Shown here: positions 1 through 9,196 of the stretch, piece after piece
How positions within the stretch are numbered: the stretch's first letter is position 1
Layout: the number at the start of each line of letters is the position of its first letter
From: Macrothele yani
Lineage: Eukaryota; Arthropoda; Arachnida; Araneae; Macrothelidae
Direction of reading: 5' to 3'
Length of the DNA stretch: 64,000 nucleotides
NCBI GenBank assembly: GCA_039090855.1
Contig: CM077024.1
Coordinates: forward strand, 68,264,594 to 68,328,593
Position numbers and translations under genes: made by a program
Notes under the pieces: generated by a model
Told to the model about the DNA's origin: nothing
Database searches by the model: none
Seen by the model: only the letters and a program-made list of their open reading frames with translations

Positions 1-425
1 GATAAGGGCGATGGAGTGGATCCCGATCCTATGTCCTGACTTTTGATTCCATTTGTCCCATTTTCAATAGGTTTACTCTCCAGGTGGTCCCCTACCACAT
101 ACTAAAATTTCATCGAAATCGATCCATTTTTACGCACCTTATGCCGCATAAAAGCAATGGAATACATCCCGCTCCTATGTCTTGACCTTTGACCCCACTT
201 CACCTTTTTTCAATTGGGTTTGTCCCTAGGTGGTCCCCTACCACATACTAAAATTTCATCGAAATCGAACCATTTTTACGCACCTTATGCCGCATAAGGG
301 CAATGGAATACATACCGCTATGTCTTGACCTTTGACCCCACTTCACCCATTTTCAATAGGGTTTGTCCCCTGGCGGTCCCTTACCACATACTAAAATTTC
401 ATCGAAATCAAACCATTTTTACGTG
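1..425. repeat. 146-bp tandem repeat, about three units
   Basis: Three head-to-tail units run about 1-145, 146-291 and 292-425. Each contains the phrases CCTATGTC(T/C)TGAC, GGTGGTCCCCTACCACATAC and ATTTCATCGAAATCG, and ends in TTTTTACGCACCTTATGCC. The first unit is cut by the window edge, so the array may extend further left. The units differ by scattered substitutions, so it is not a fresh amplification. No coding potential was seen. Confidence 0.85.
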
Positions 426-512
426 AGTTATCGTGCCGACAGACGGACAGACGGACGGAAAAGCTGGAGCATATACGCTTCTTCAACCTACGGTTGGAAA
501 GCGTAAAAAACG
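426..512. repeat. Tail of tandem array with GACGGACA repeats and hairpin
   Basis: The last repeat unit runs into CGTGAGTTATCGTGCCGACA, then short GACAGACGGA iterations, then a hairpin at 475-504. The hairpin pairs ACGCTT-TTCAACC with GGTTGGAAAGCGT around a TAC loop, with one bulged C. This looks like a terminal signature of a mobile repeat, with the 146-bp units as its internal array. The class was not identified. Confidence 0.5.
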
Positions 513-1078
513 ATAAGAGAATATTAGAAAAAAATCCTGCTTTAGGCAATTTTCAACCCTTATACAGGTTTTCAGAAAGAAACAAAAAATTCATATTTTT
601 TTTGCAACTTGATAACTAATAGGTCATTCGGCATCATAAGTGGGACTACTTCTAAAATTAGTTTAGCTGTATTTCTTGCTGGTTGAAAGAAAATTAATAC
701 AAACAACAACACAATTTTCAACTAAAAATAATGAAATTTCATAATCGTAATTCTTTAAGCAAAGACATACAGGTATTGAAGTTCTTATTTTCCCCACTTT
801 CTTAGTTTAATCATTATTTTGGACGCATAAGGCATGTTAGGTAAGGCATGTTTCGTTTTAAGAACGTAGGTTAATACAGTACTTTCTGATGTAGCAAAGC
901 TTTTACTAAAATGGTATTCTGATATTACATTAAAAGGATCGGTGTTCCCTGGCTAATGTTGTAATAGAGTCGTTCTATTTTATTCAAAGGTGAGTTGAGG
1001 TTATCGAAAGATCTTTCTAAACATAGAAGAAGATCTTTCTAAACCATAGAAGATCTTATATAACCACTATGTGATTTA
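513..1078. other. No gene recognised (AT-rich)
   Basis: AT-rich sequence with no open frame resembling a known family and no terminal repeats. Short A and T runs are present. A 20-nt phrase, GAAGATCTTTCTAAAC, is repeated around 1012-1048. Confidence 0.5.
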
Positions 1079-1212
1079 TCTTCAGGTAAAGGTCGAAACT
1101 AACACAATAACAATACGGTTTCTTAAGTAAACTATCGCGGTCGAAACTAACATAATAACAATACGGTTCCTTAAGCAAACCAACGCTGAAGTTCATGACG
1201 TTTAACATATAA
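1079..1212. repeat. Left inverted-repeat arm flanking a Tc1 insertion
   Basis: This arm is matched in inverted orientation at 2698-2781. It holds an internal direct duplication: GGTCGAAACTAACA(C/T)AATAA recurs at about 1091 and 1139. It then runs into GCTGAAGTTCATGACGTTTA. The right arm corresponds to one copy of the duplicated unit plus this end. Together the arms look like a foldback element into which the Tc1 element at 1481-2697 inserted. Confidence 0.65.
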
Positions 1213-1480
1213 AGAATGCAGAGAAATTTGTGGATTATTGGAAGAAACCAAATAGTTTGTTTAGAGGGATCACAATTCAAAATCCGCAAATCTGTTTGCT
1301 GAAAGCCTATTCACGTATTGTAATCACGGATCCTGCTGCAACGACGACATCCCTTACAACATTCCGTTACCATGGAAAAAAACTATTTCAGGCCGATTTT
1401 TAAGGACATAAGACATTGCCCCTCCACCCAACAATTATTTGGTTTCTTCCAATAACGCACATTTCTGCGCATGCTTCATA

Positions 1481-2697
1481 CACTGAAGAGCAATTGAATT
1501 AGAGATACCTGTCTAGTAACGTATAGTACCACCTTTTGCACTGATGACGGCGGCGATTCGTCTCGGCATGGACTCGACAAGACACCGGAAGCGTTGTGAA
1601 GCCATGCGGATCCACGACCCCTGAACAAGCTCCCACAGTTCACGAAGATTTGACGGAGGGGGTCAGAGCCTCGAACATCTCTTTCGATGGCATCCCAGAT
1701 GTGCTCGATCGGATTGAGGTCAGGTGACCTAGCTGGCAGAGGAAGCGAGGTCACGTCGGTGGAGTGTTCATCCAACCATTCGGACACAATTCGGGAGCGA
1801 GGCCATGGTGCATTGTCTTGTTGCAAGATAATGTCCTCAGTGGGATGTGAAGACGCGCAAACGGGAGCAAATGGTTGCCCAGGATATCCCGGTAACGTTG
1901 ACCTGTGAGGGACGATGTCACACGTACCAGGGGTCCAATTTTATTCCACGTAAACAGTCCCCAGACGAGAATGCCACCTCTACCAGCTTGAAAAGTACCC
2001 TGCTGGCAAGAAGGATCCATCACTTCATGTGGTTTGCGCCGTACTAGTATCCTGCCATCCGCATGTACTAACGTGAATCTTGACATATGAGTCCAGGCAA
2101 CATTTTCCCACATGTCTAGGGTCCAGTGGCGATGTTCCCGCTCCCATGCTAATCTTTGCACCCTGTGATGTGCGGTCAGCAGCAGTACCCCATGGGACGA
2201 TGGCTTTTGTACCCCATAGCAAGGAAATGGTTCTGGATGGTGTGACTATTTACACGTTTTTGTGCGCCAGCGCTAAATTGTCGAGTGATTTTTTGCACTA
2301 TGGCCCGTCTATCCGCTGTTACAATACGAGCTAGCCGACGATGACCCCGCTCATCGACACGCTGTTGTCCACGGCATTCGGCCTTTGCAGGGATGGTTTT
2401 ACCGGATTCGATGTACTCACGGTGCACCCGTGACACAGTGGCTCGTGAAAATCCTAGTGTCTGCACGATTTCCGAGATTGAGTAACCCATTCGTCGGGCC
2501 ACGACAATTTGCCCACGATCCAATGCACTTAGATCCTTCGTCTTACCCATACTGCGTCCGACTCTTACTGATTTCCGTCGCATTTCTCCTTATATTGTCG
2601 GATCGCGGAATACGTCATGTCGTTTCCTTTTGCAGGGCCGCCCACAGCGCCACATTCGCATAACACCAGCTGTCTCTCATTCAATTGCTCTTCAGTG
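1481..2697 (-). mobile_element. Tc1-like DNA transposon (family A, copy 1)
   Basis: The element is bounded by inverted repeats CACTGAAGAGCAATTGAAT (left) and ATTCAATTGCTCTTCAGTG (right). TA dinucleotides lie immediately outside at 1479-1480 and 2698-2699, which is the expected Tc1/mariner target duplication. At 1217 bp it has close to the full length for a compact Tc1 element. A second copy of the same family sits at 48939-50116 in the opposite orientation. Confidence 0.93.
1512..2583 (-). pseudogene. Tc1-like transposase, frameshifted
   Basis: This is a cut-and-paste transposase of the IS630/Tc1/mariner superfamily, read on the minus strand in three frames (2583-2176, 2161-1751 and 1826 onward). 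The N-terminus has the start MRRKSVRVGRSMGKTKDLSA followed by two helix-turn-helix regions, including ISEIVQTLGFSRATVSRVHR. The C-terminus has the second catalytic region QQDNAPWPRSR and SPDLNPIEHIWD, the region of the third catalytic acid. The first catalytic Asp lies near WENVAWTHMSRFTL, where the expected D is replaced by H. At least two frameshifts separate the pieces, so this copy is dead. Family membership is certain; activity is excluded. Confidence 0.92.
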
Positions 2698-2788
2698 TAT
2701 GTTAAACGTCGTGAACTTCAGCAATAAATGACTTAAGGAACCGTATTGTTATTGTGTTAGTTTCCACCTTTACCTGAAGATGAACCTA
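2698..2788. repeat. Right inverted-repeat arm flanking the Tc1 insertion
   Basis: This is the reverse complement of the 1079-1212 arm, including the phrases AAGGAACCGTATTGTTATTG and TTTACCTGAAGA. It starts immediately at the Tc1 target site, so the Tc1 element sits at or next to the inner edge of the arm. Confidence 0.65.
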
Positions 2789-3088
2789 ATGGTGGTTTCG
2801 GAAGATCTTGTATATACATATTTTAACTGAGTTTTAATGAGTCACATGTGTTTAGTGCTTACAACTTCTTGTAATCTTTCATTGTGCAAAGATGGCTCTC
2901 ATCTTTATTATTAGATATTTTTTCTCAGTTTGTTCGAATTGAACTGAAATTGCAAGCAATCCTTTGATCTTCTCATTTCCCTTTTTGATGCGTATACAAT
3001 CTGACAGCATTCCTAGTGGACGCAATTAAAATCAGTGTTAGGTTATGGAACGTGCAAGCTAGTTCGGAGCACAGTAGCACGGTCATAG

Positions 3089-3267
3089 TGTAACGTACCA
3101 GGAGATGTGACGTACCTGCCAGAAGGACGCACACGACATAAAGGCAGATAGGAATCAGAACAAATGTCCGCGTAGCTTAATTGGTAGAGCAACTTATTCC
3201 GGAATGAGTGGACCCGGGTTCGAACCCCGGCGCGGATAAAAATGACGGAGAAATTTACTTCGTTATA
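3089..3267 (+). mobile_element. Solo LTR of tRNA-bearing TRIM
   Basis: A 179-bp LTR runs from TGTAACGTACCAGGAGATG to ACTTCGTTATA. It is flanked by the 4-bp direct repeat ATAG (3085-3088 and 3268-3271). No second LTR, primer site or polypurine tract follows, so it is a solo LTR left by recombination between the two LTRs of a full insertion. The LTR contains a 72-nt tRNA-like gene (3166-3237). Three other insertions of the family are in this window (19905, 38540 and 58236). Confidence 0.9.
3166..3237 (+). tRNA. tRNA-like gene inside solo TRIM LTR
   Basis: It is 72 nt and fits standard tRNA numbering. The acceptor stem GTCCGCG pairs with CGCGGAT, with G1-T72 the only weak pair. The D arm is GCTT/GAGC around AATTGGTA, and the T arm is CCGGG/CCCGG around TTCGAAC. 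The anticodon arm only pairs if an 8-nt loop, TTCCGGAA, is allowed (stem ACTTA/TGAGT), so no anticodon can be assigned with confidence. A-box and B-box sequences are intact, so Pol III transcription is plausible. Confidence 0.65.
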
Positions 3268-3271
3268 ATAG

Positions 3272-3850
3272 GTTCTATCGCATCGTGCTGACACACTTCG
3301 ATTTCTTAATAAAACTATGCATCAATTATGATCAACTTTTCAGGGTGAACTTCTGATAAAACCGTTTAATTTTTCCTGACGTGCGTACACATCACACAGA
3401 ATGAATATGCAAGTCACATGGATAGATTTCGTGTTTCATGTCTGCAGCATCGCGAGCATCTCCAACTCTAACGCAGAATTATTTAATAAGCATAGTTATC
3501 TTTACCGTATTGAAGACCCATCACCAGCTTTTTATTCTCATTGAGGCATGGCTTCAGTTCCATTACCTATTAAAATTATAAAATAACAAAACTTAGGTAG
3601 ATGAAATTACCTTATCTAATTAATCGTTTTGCAAGTGTCAGGTAGGAAGCTATTGAAGGACAGTTCCCGTATGAATACAGATAACCGTCTTTTCATGAAC
3701 TCTCTGTTATGATTCTCGCGAGCTTCAGCACCATGCAAACAGTCTAAGACCACAATGGAGAATAATTTTACATGTATCTTGCTGCTTTTATGGTTTGAAA
3801 GTACCATCAGTAGACAAAAAATTATAGATAGGGATGATAGGCAGTTTACA
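3272..3850. other. No gene recognised
   Basis: Sequence between the solo LTR and a Tc1 relic. I see no credible open frame, terminal repeat or RNA gene. Confidence 0.5.
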
Positions 3851-3854
3851 TGGG

Positions 3855-4895
3855 CAATTCCCCCATAGAGTGGAACAGACCCAAACCGAATTCAGGCGAT
3901 AAATAGGCGGATAGCAAGACTTCCCAATACTGTATCGCAATCGACGAATACCGGTAAACCTGGTAATCTGAGTGACTTTGATCGTGGAATCATTGTCGGC
4001 TCAAGATATATGGGTCATTCTATCTCCCACACGATAAGAACCTTAGGATTCCGAGGGCAACCGTATCATAGGCATACCAGAAGTATATCATCGACGGACG
4101 TATCAGCTCGCGGAGGCCGACCACGAGCCATTCGTGACCGGGGTAGACGTTGACGATCTAGGCTCGTACAGACCTCCCGCTTGGCAACGGCGGCAAAAAT
4201 AACGTCTAGGTTAAATGTTGGAGACCCAAGCAGCGTCAGCTAGCGAACGGTATGACGCACTCAGCATACCGTGGGCTACGGAATCCGACGTCCTACTCGT
4301 GTGCGACTGTTGATTGCTCGTCATCTGACATTACGCATTTTCAGTTCTCAGGAACATGAAAACTGGACCTGTACAGAGTGTTTCCGTGTCGTGTGGAAAG
4401 ATGAATCCCATTTTCAGCTGTACTGAGCAGTACGGGTGTGGCATTGACAGCATGAGGCCATGACCCCTTCGTGCCAGGTAGTCTTTGTACAAGGTAGTGG
4501 TTGCTCTGCGATGGTTTAAGAAGGCTTTTCATGGATCACATTAGGTCCCTTAGAGAGTCTAGAGAAGTCTTAAACTGGTGTGCGCAACCAGTTTGTGCTG
4601 TCTGATCACCTACAAGATTTCATGACATATTTTTATTCTGTGGCCGATGGTCACACCACCTACCGGGCCACAACCACTCAGATATGGCTCGAGGAACACT
4701 CGTGGGACTATCCGATGGCCTCTAAGGTCCCCGGATTTCAACCCTGTTGAAGCTGTCTGGGATACCGTGGAGCGGGACACCAGATTCATGGATCCTGGAC
4801 TGATGTCTTTGCTGGAACTGTGGAAAATATTGCAATCGGCATGGCTGGCATTACTTTTGACATCTGGTGGAGACTATGCTTGGGTTATTATAGGC
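3855..4895 (+). pseudogene. Degraded Tc1-like transposase
   Basis: This is a transposase relic of the Tc1 family. The N-terminal part is readable near 3970-4080 as a helix-turn-helix region (DFDRGIIVGSRYMGHSIS, then IRTLGF). The C-terminal part, in a different frame, is at 4647-4910 and contains RSPDFNPVEAVWDTVERDTR, the region holding the third catalytic acid. Stops and frameshifts interrupt the middle. No terminal inverted repeats were found, so the ends are approximate. It is clearly non-functional. Confidence 0.8.
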
Positions 4896-4911
4896 TGTTC
4901 TTCGCGCTAGA

Positions 4912-5315
4912 GGAGACTAACACGCTTTTAGGTCCTAATATTTTGTCCATTGAGTGCATAAATGCACTCTACGTCAACGAGGAATATATTAAACAGTGCT
5001 GTCGAACCTCTGTAACTTCGGCCAAGTTTTTTAACAGAATTAGATAGCCGGCCGCATTATTCTTTTAAAATATGTAAGATGATATAAACATGAATATTTT
5101 CTGCTTAATTTATTAAATCTTTAAGCTCTTTTGATTAGTATGAGAAAACTAGAAAGTAAAAATTAAAAAAAAACTAATATTAAATGAGTATACTGTGGAC
5201 GATTGAACTACTAAATGATTTTGAATGACCGCGTGGTTGAATACCTGTCTTTGAAATTAAAAATAATTGTTCAAAAGTAGAGTCATTCATACTATTCCTG
5301 TGTTTTGATTTTATG
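4912..5315. other. No gene recognised (AT-rich)
   Basis: AT-rich spacer between the Tc1 relic and the mariner element, with no recognisable feature. Confidence 0.45.
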
Positions 5316-5317
5316 TA

Positions 5318-6686
5318 CGAGGGGTGTCCGATAAGTACTCGGTTTTATATTCCTATCGATACAAAACCGTGTGTATGATCGTATGTATGCGTGAAACTAT
5401 TGCGACTACTTTTAGTGAACCGCCGTAACAGCGGAGCGGCTTGATACTAACGTTAGGTGCGGTTGTTTTTGATCTGTCGATGAAAAACAATGGTGGCTAC
5501 GTTAAGCGTTCACTTCGAGCATCGAGCAATAGTGCAATTTTTTAAGAAAGAAGACGTAAAGGTCGCGGACATAACGAGACTTCGGACGGTGTATGGGGAT
5601 GCGGCTAGCTCTTATTCCAGTGTTTATGAATGGGTTACGAGGTTCAAAGCTGGTGGCCACGAGAGCCTTGAAGATGAGACACGGTCACGTAAGCCTCACA
5701 TGGCGGTGGCTGATGAAACGATTAAACAGGTTGACGACTTGATTAAAGGTGACAGACGCATTCGTGTTATTGCCATGGAATTGTATACCAGTAAAGATTA
5801 TGTTGAACGAATTATTCATGAACATCTCAACTATAGGAAGATCCGTGCCAGATGGGTATCCCGAATGCTTACAGCGGTGCATAAATGCCAAAGGTTAGAC
5901 ATCTGCATTGAACTGGTACAGCACTACGATGAGGGGACGGGGGGGGGGGTTGATGCATTCCTGGGATGCGTAATCACAGGCGATGAAACGTGGATTCATC
6001 AATTCAAACCGGAGATAAAACGGCAAAGTATGCAATGGCGTCATCCGAATTCGCCCCCATCAAAGACGTTCGAAGTTGGTTCGTCGGCGTCCAAGATCAT
6101 AGCTACTGTCTTCTGGGAGAAACACGGTATCTTTCTGGTTGAGCACTTGGCAAAAAATGAAACAATAAATGCGAATGCCTATGTGAAGGCACTGAGAAAA
6201 CTTTCGCAGCTTATCTGGACCAAACGGCCAACATTGAAAAACAATTAAGCGTTGCTTCAGCATGATAACGCTTTCCCGTATGTTGCTAAACCAGTGCAAG
6301 CAGAAATCGCAAAACGGAGATGGACCGTTCTTCCGCACCCTGCTTACAGTCCGGACTTGGTACCTTCCGATTTTCATGTTTTCGGTCCCTTGAAGGTTAG
6401 TCTTCGTGGCCACCACTATGAGAGCATGGACGATCTGCTAGCGGCTGCCCGTCAATGGATTCGCAACACCCCTGCCGATTTCTTTGCTACCGGAATGAAC
6501 GAACTGACTTGTTGATCGGTGGAGGAAATGCATTGTGCTGAACGAAGAATACGTGGAAAAGTAACTTTGAATGTTCGTACCACTGTATTACATATGTGAA
6601 TATCCTAATTATTTCATTCTATATATTTTATTTCTCTCCTGTAATTGATAGGAATAAAAATCCGGAAACTTATCGGACACCCTTCG
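5318..6686 (+). mobile_element. Mariner-family DNA transposon, nearly intact
   Basis: Inverted repeats CGAGGGGTGTCCGATAAGT (left) and ACTTATCGGACACCCTTCG (right) bound a 1369-bp element. TA target duplications lie at 5316-5317 and 6687-6688. The length and the single transposase frame are typical of mariner elements. The ends differ at one position. This is one of the best-preserved DNA transposons in the window. Confidence 0.95.
5490..6515 (+). pseudogene. Mariner transposase with one in-frame stop
   Basis: The frame is continuous for about 341 codons except for a TAA at 6246-6248, and it reopens at once in the same frame. The N-terminal DNA-binding half has EHRAIVQFFKKEDVKVADI and the second helix-turn-helix region with SLEDETRSRKP. 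The catalytic triad is visible as GDETWIHQF, then QHDNA directly after the stop, then YSPDLVPSDFHVF, the D,D34D pattern of mariner. The ATG at 5490 is chosen because it begins just upstream of the first helix. A run of nine or more G at 5940-5948 is a possible slippage site but the frame is kept there. The single stop separates the second and third catalytic residues from the rest, so the product should be inactive. Confidence 0.93.
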
Positions 6687-6689
6687 TAT

Positions 6690-7965
6690 TTCATGGAAGA
6701 AAAGGCTATTTCGGATGTGTAAATTCTTTCAAACAGTAAAATAACTTTTAATTCCAAATCCTTTATATTTGGGTATCTTACGTTGAAGTAAAATTTAGCA
6801 ATTCCACTCCAGTCTCTGATAGAGCTCTAATAAATTCAACTTGAAGTTCATATAATTCCATTTGATAAATAGGCTTTGTGCTTCAAATGCCAACATTCAA
6901 TGGTCTGCTGAACAAAAGTAAGCTGGGTTTGAGTTGATTTAATTTTTTACACCTCTCATCAAAATTCTTAATAAGTGTGTATAGAGCATATACTCTGGAA
7001 TCCACAGTTACAAAAAATCCAATTATTTTCATTTCATCAAAAGCCCCTTGCAGAATTCGAAGTAAGCGAAACTGTTTCTTTCTAGATTTGATTTTAACAT
7101 TAACTGCTCGTTATGAAAAGCAGCTATGTGCTGTAGAGATTGCAGATATTTTGATATTTCCTTTGCGATGAAAAACTGTATTTAGCGCATTCAAATGCAG
7201 GGTGATGCCAGTTAGGAAAGCTAGTAGGCAAAAAAAAAAAAAAAACTGAGATCACTGAAACGTTTAGTGAGATGAGTATCACATTCTGTTCCTTTCAACA
7301 AGAAGATAAAGTCCTGTGCGAAGCCTCCCTACGTATTTCCCAGCACTCAGCGAACGGATTCGATTGTGATGAAAAATGTTTTGAACTCTTCGTGTGTAAA
7401 TATATGATTTCCGTCACTAATTAAATTCTTTATTTTAACTACCTTGCCCTCTGTACTTGATAGTCCTAGGAAGACTCACATGATGCTTGTTGGTGTACAT
7501 CATGATGTAACATTTCCGTTTTCATTCCATCTCTTGTCATTCAGAAATGAAATTCATTTGAGGGCCGCCAGGTGGACAGCACTGCCATAAGACACAATCC
7601 TTGTTTTTATTGACATGGTACCTCATTATCTCAATCTCAGTTAATACGATCGAAATAGGTATGCAATGGAACAATGTTTTTCACTTCACCAACATCAACC
7701 ACTTCTTTTGATGGCCCATATGCACTCGTGTAATTTCATGGGACTTTGTCATCGCAGTTAACTTTACTATCTTTATTAGAGATAAAAAGGTTATGTACGG
7801 AGATTTACCGGAGGCCAATACTTTTATCATGCTAAAGACACAATGGGAACATTCACGTGCAGTGAGAAACCTCGCCAACTTTCTTGTGTTCATGAAGTCA
7901 TGGGAACAAGTTAAGTTCAATTAACACCCAACTAGGTGCACAAGTAGTCTGATACAAATAAATTC
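6690..7965. other. No gene recognised
   Basis: AT-rich sequence with a poly-A run at about 7231-7246. No open frame resembles a known protein and no terminal repeats were seen. The poly-A run could mark the end of an old retroposed copy, but nothing upstream identifies one. Confidence 0.5.
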
Positions 7966-8170
7966 CAACTGAACTTGCCCGCGCTGTCGTCTGTCTGTTC
8001 TCCCGAGATCGACCAGGCTTCGAGTCCCGGATGAGGCATAGGTGGTGTGTTTGTCTTACGTCACTGACTCCTCCCTTTACTGGAGCTAGTGATCAGAAAT
8101 TAGGGACGAGCGTCTTCTTATACTTCATTGAGCTGCTTACAGTGGTCCCTGAACCCCAAAATATAAAAAA
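7966..8170 (+). repeat. tRNA-derived SINE (family S1), 5' part diverged
   Basis: It has the body of the S1 SINE: GAGTCCCGGATGAGGCAT, GTTTGTCTTACG, a TGGAGCTAGTG segment, AGGGACGAGCGTCTTCTTAT and a 3' end near GGTCCCTGAACCCCAAAA. The tRNA-like head is poorly preserved apart from the B-box-like CTTCGAGTCCC. It matches copies at 8226, 18465 (minus), 55440, 55850 and 62695 (minus). Confidence 0.75.
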
Positions 8171-8225
8171 TAATTGAACTTGAAGTCATTTTAAAATCAC
8201 TTTCACAGGACGCAGCGAATGTTAA

Positions 8226-8450
8226 GCCTCCTCGGTGGCGCAGTGGTTTAAGCGCTGGCTTCTGACCATTCGTTCAAGATAGATCCGGGTTAGAATACCG
8301 GTGAGGCATGGATGTTGTATTCGTCTTACGGCTCTGGGTCTCTCCCTTAGCTGGAGCTAGTGGTCCTACATTAGGGACATGCCTATGCTTTGTGCCAATC
8401 GAGTTGCTCAGGGTGGCCGTTAAACCCCCAAGTAAACAAACAAACAAAGC
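8226..8450 (+). repeat. tRNA-derived SINE (family S1), best-preserved copy
   Basis: The head GCCTCCTCGGTGGCGCAGTG contains a good A box (TGGCGCAGTGG). It is followed by TTTAAGCGCTGGCTTCTGAC, like the start of a tRNA with a long variable arm. The B-box region is degenerate (GGGTTAGAATACC). The body follows as GTGAGGCATGG, TCGTCTTACGGCTCTGGG, AGCTGGAGCTAGTGGTCC and AGGGACATGCCTATGCTT, and the copy ends in GTTAAACCCCCAAG and a (CAAA)n tail. Pol III retroposition by a LINE is the expected mechanism. Confidence 0.82.
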
Positions 8451-8579
8451 AGCGAATGTTAAAAACTGGAAATTTCACAGCAAAAACAAAATACCTTTAG
8501 TGGCTATAGGGAAATAAGGAGCTGAAAAATTCATCGTAGCTAACCAATTCAGCCCTCACAATTCATTCCTTACAAGATG

Positions 8580-9147
8580 TGTAACGTATACTCTATATTC
8601 ACTTTCCTTTTGATTTTACTATCTCTGGTTATTTTATTTTACTATGTAAATTATCTTCTTACTGAACGAAATATTATTTCACCCGATGAATGAGATCTGG
8701 CAATGAGTGTAAGTCATGACGTGGTGGTAGTTAGTATATAGGCGCGTTCATCGAGACTTAGAGAGAGCTTTTGTTGTTGTTATGAGAGAGCGTTGTTGTT
8801 TACGGAGAGCGTTTATAATACGAGGAGAGATTCTTCATTAGTGTAAAACAAGTTGTGTGTGTGCTTTAGTTGACCAAGAGTCTTATAATAAAGAAGTGGC
8901 AGTAAGTACGTCTTTCTCAATTAATAGTTTTTGTCAGACCTCTGTCTGGCTGTTAGGTTTATAACTGTTATTTATTACCATAGATAACCAGCGTTAAGAC
9001 TTTGTTTACGTTCGTAATTAACTAGTAACAACCTTTTGAATTCACTATTTTGAAGCTTAGTACAAGTATATCATTAGCTAGCTGGTAGGAAGAGAATCAT
9101 TCATATGAATTAGCTTAGCGTAAAGATAATAAAGCTAATTCATTATA
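8580..9147 (+). repeat. 5' LTR of gypsy element
   Basis: It is 568 bp and identical to the 3' LTR except at two sites (TTAATAGTTT against TTAATAATTT, and TTCGTAATT against TTCGCAATT). A TATATA box at 8735-8740 and a polyadenylation-like AATAAA at 8887-8892 divide it into plausible U3, R and U5 parts. Confidence 0.95.
8735..8892 (+). promoter_or_regulatory. LTR promoter and poly-A signal (predicted)
   Basis: TATATA at 8735-8740 would place a Pol II start about 25-30 bp downstream, near TCATCGAGACTTAGAGAGAG. AATAAA at 8887-8892 fits a poly-A signal at the end of the R region. The same elements repeat in the 3' LTR. The positions are inferred from consensus motifs only. Confidence 0.5.
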
Positions 9148-9149
9148 AT

Positions 9150-9161
9150 TGGCGCCCGAAC
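9150..9161 (+). promoter_or_regulatory. Primer binding site, tRNA-Lys type
   Basis: TGGCGCCCGAAC lies two bases after the 5' LTR. It is complementary to the 3' end of metazoan tRNA-Lys(UUU) including CCA. The complementarity stops at 12 nt here. The same 12 nt sit at the equivalent place in the TRIMs at 20086-20097 and, with one change, at 38852-38863. Confidence 0.85.
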
Positions 9162-9196
9162 TTTTCTCGAACACGAGATCTGGACGTTTATTATCC

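Noticed and set aside
3166..3237. An ordinary host tRNA gene
   Set aside because: The same 72-nt unit recurs in every LTR of the TRIM family at the same internal position, has an 8-nt anticodon loop and is bounded by LTR ends and target duplications.
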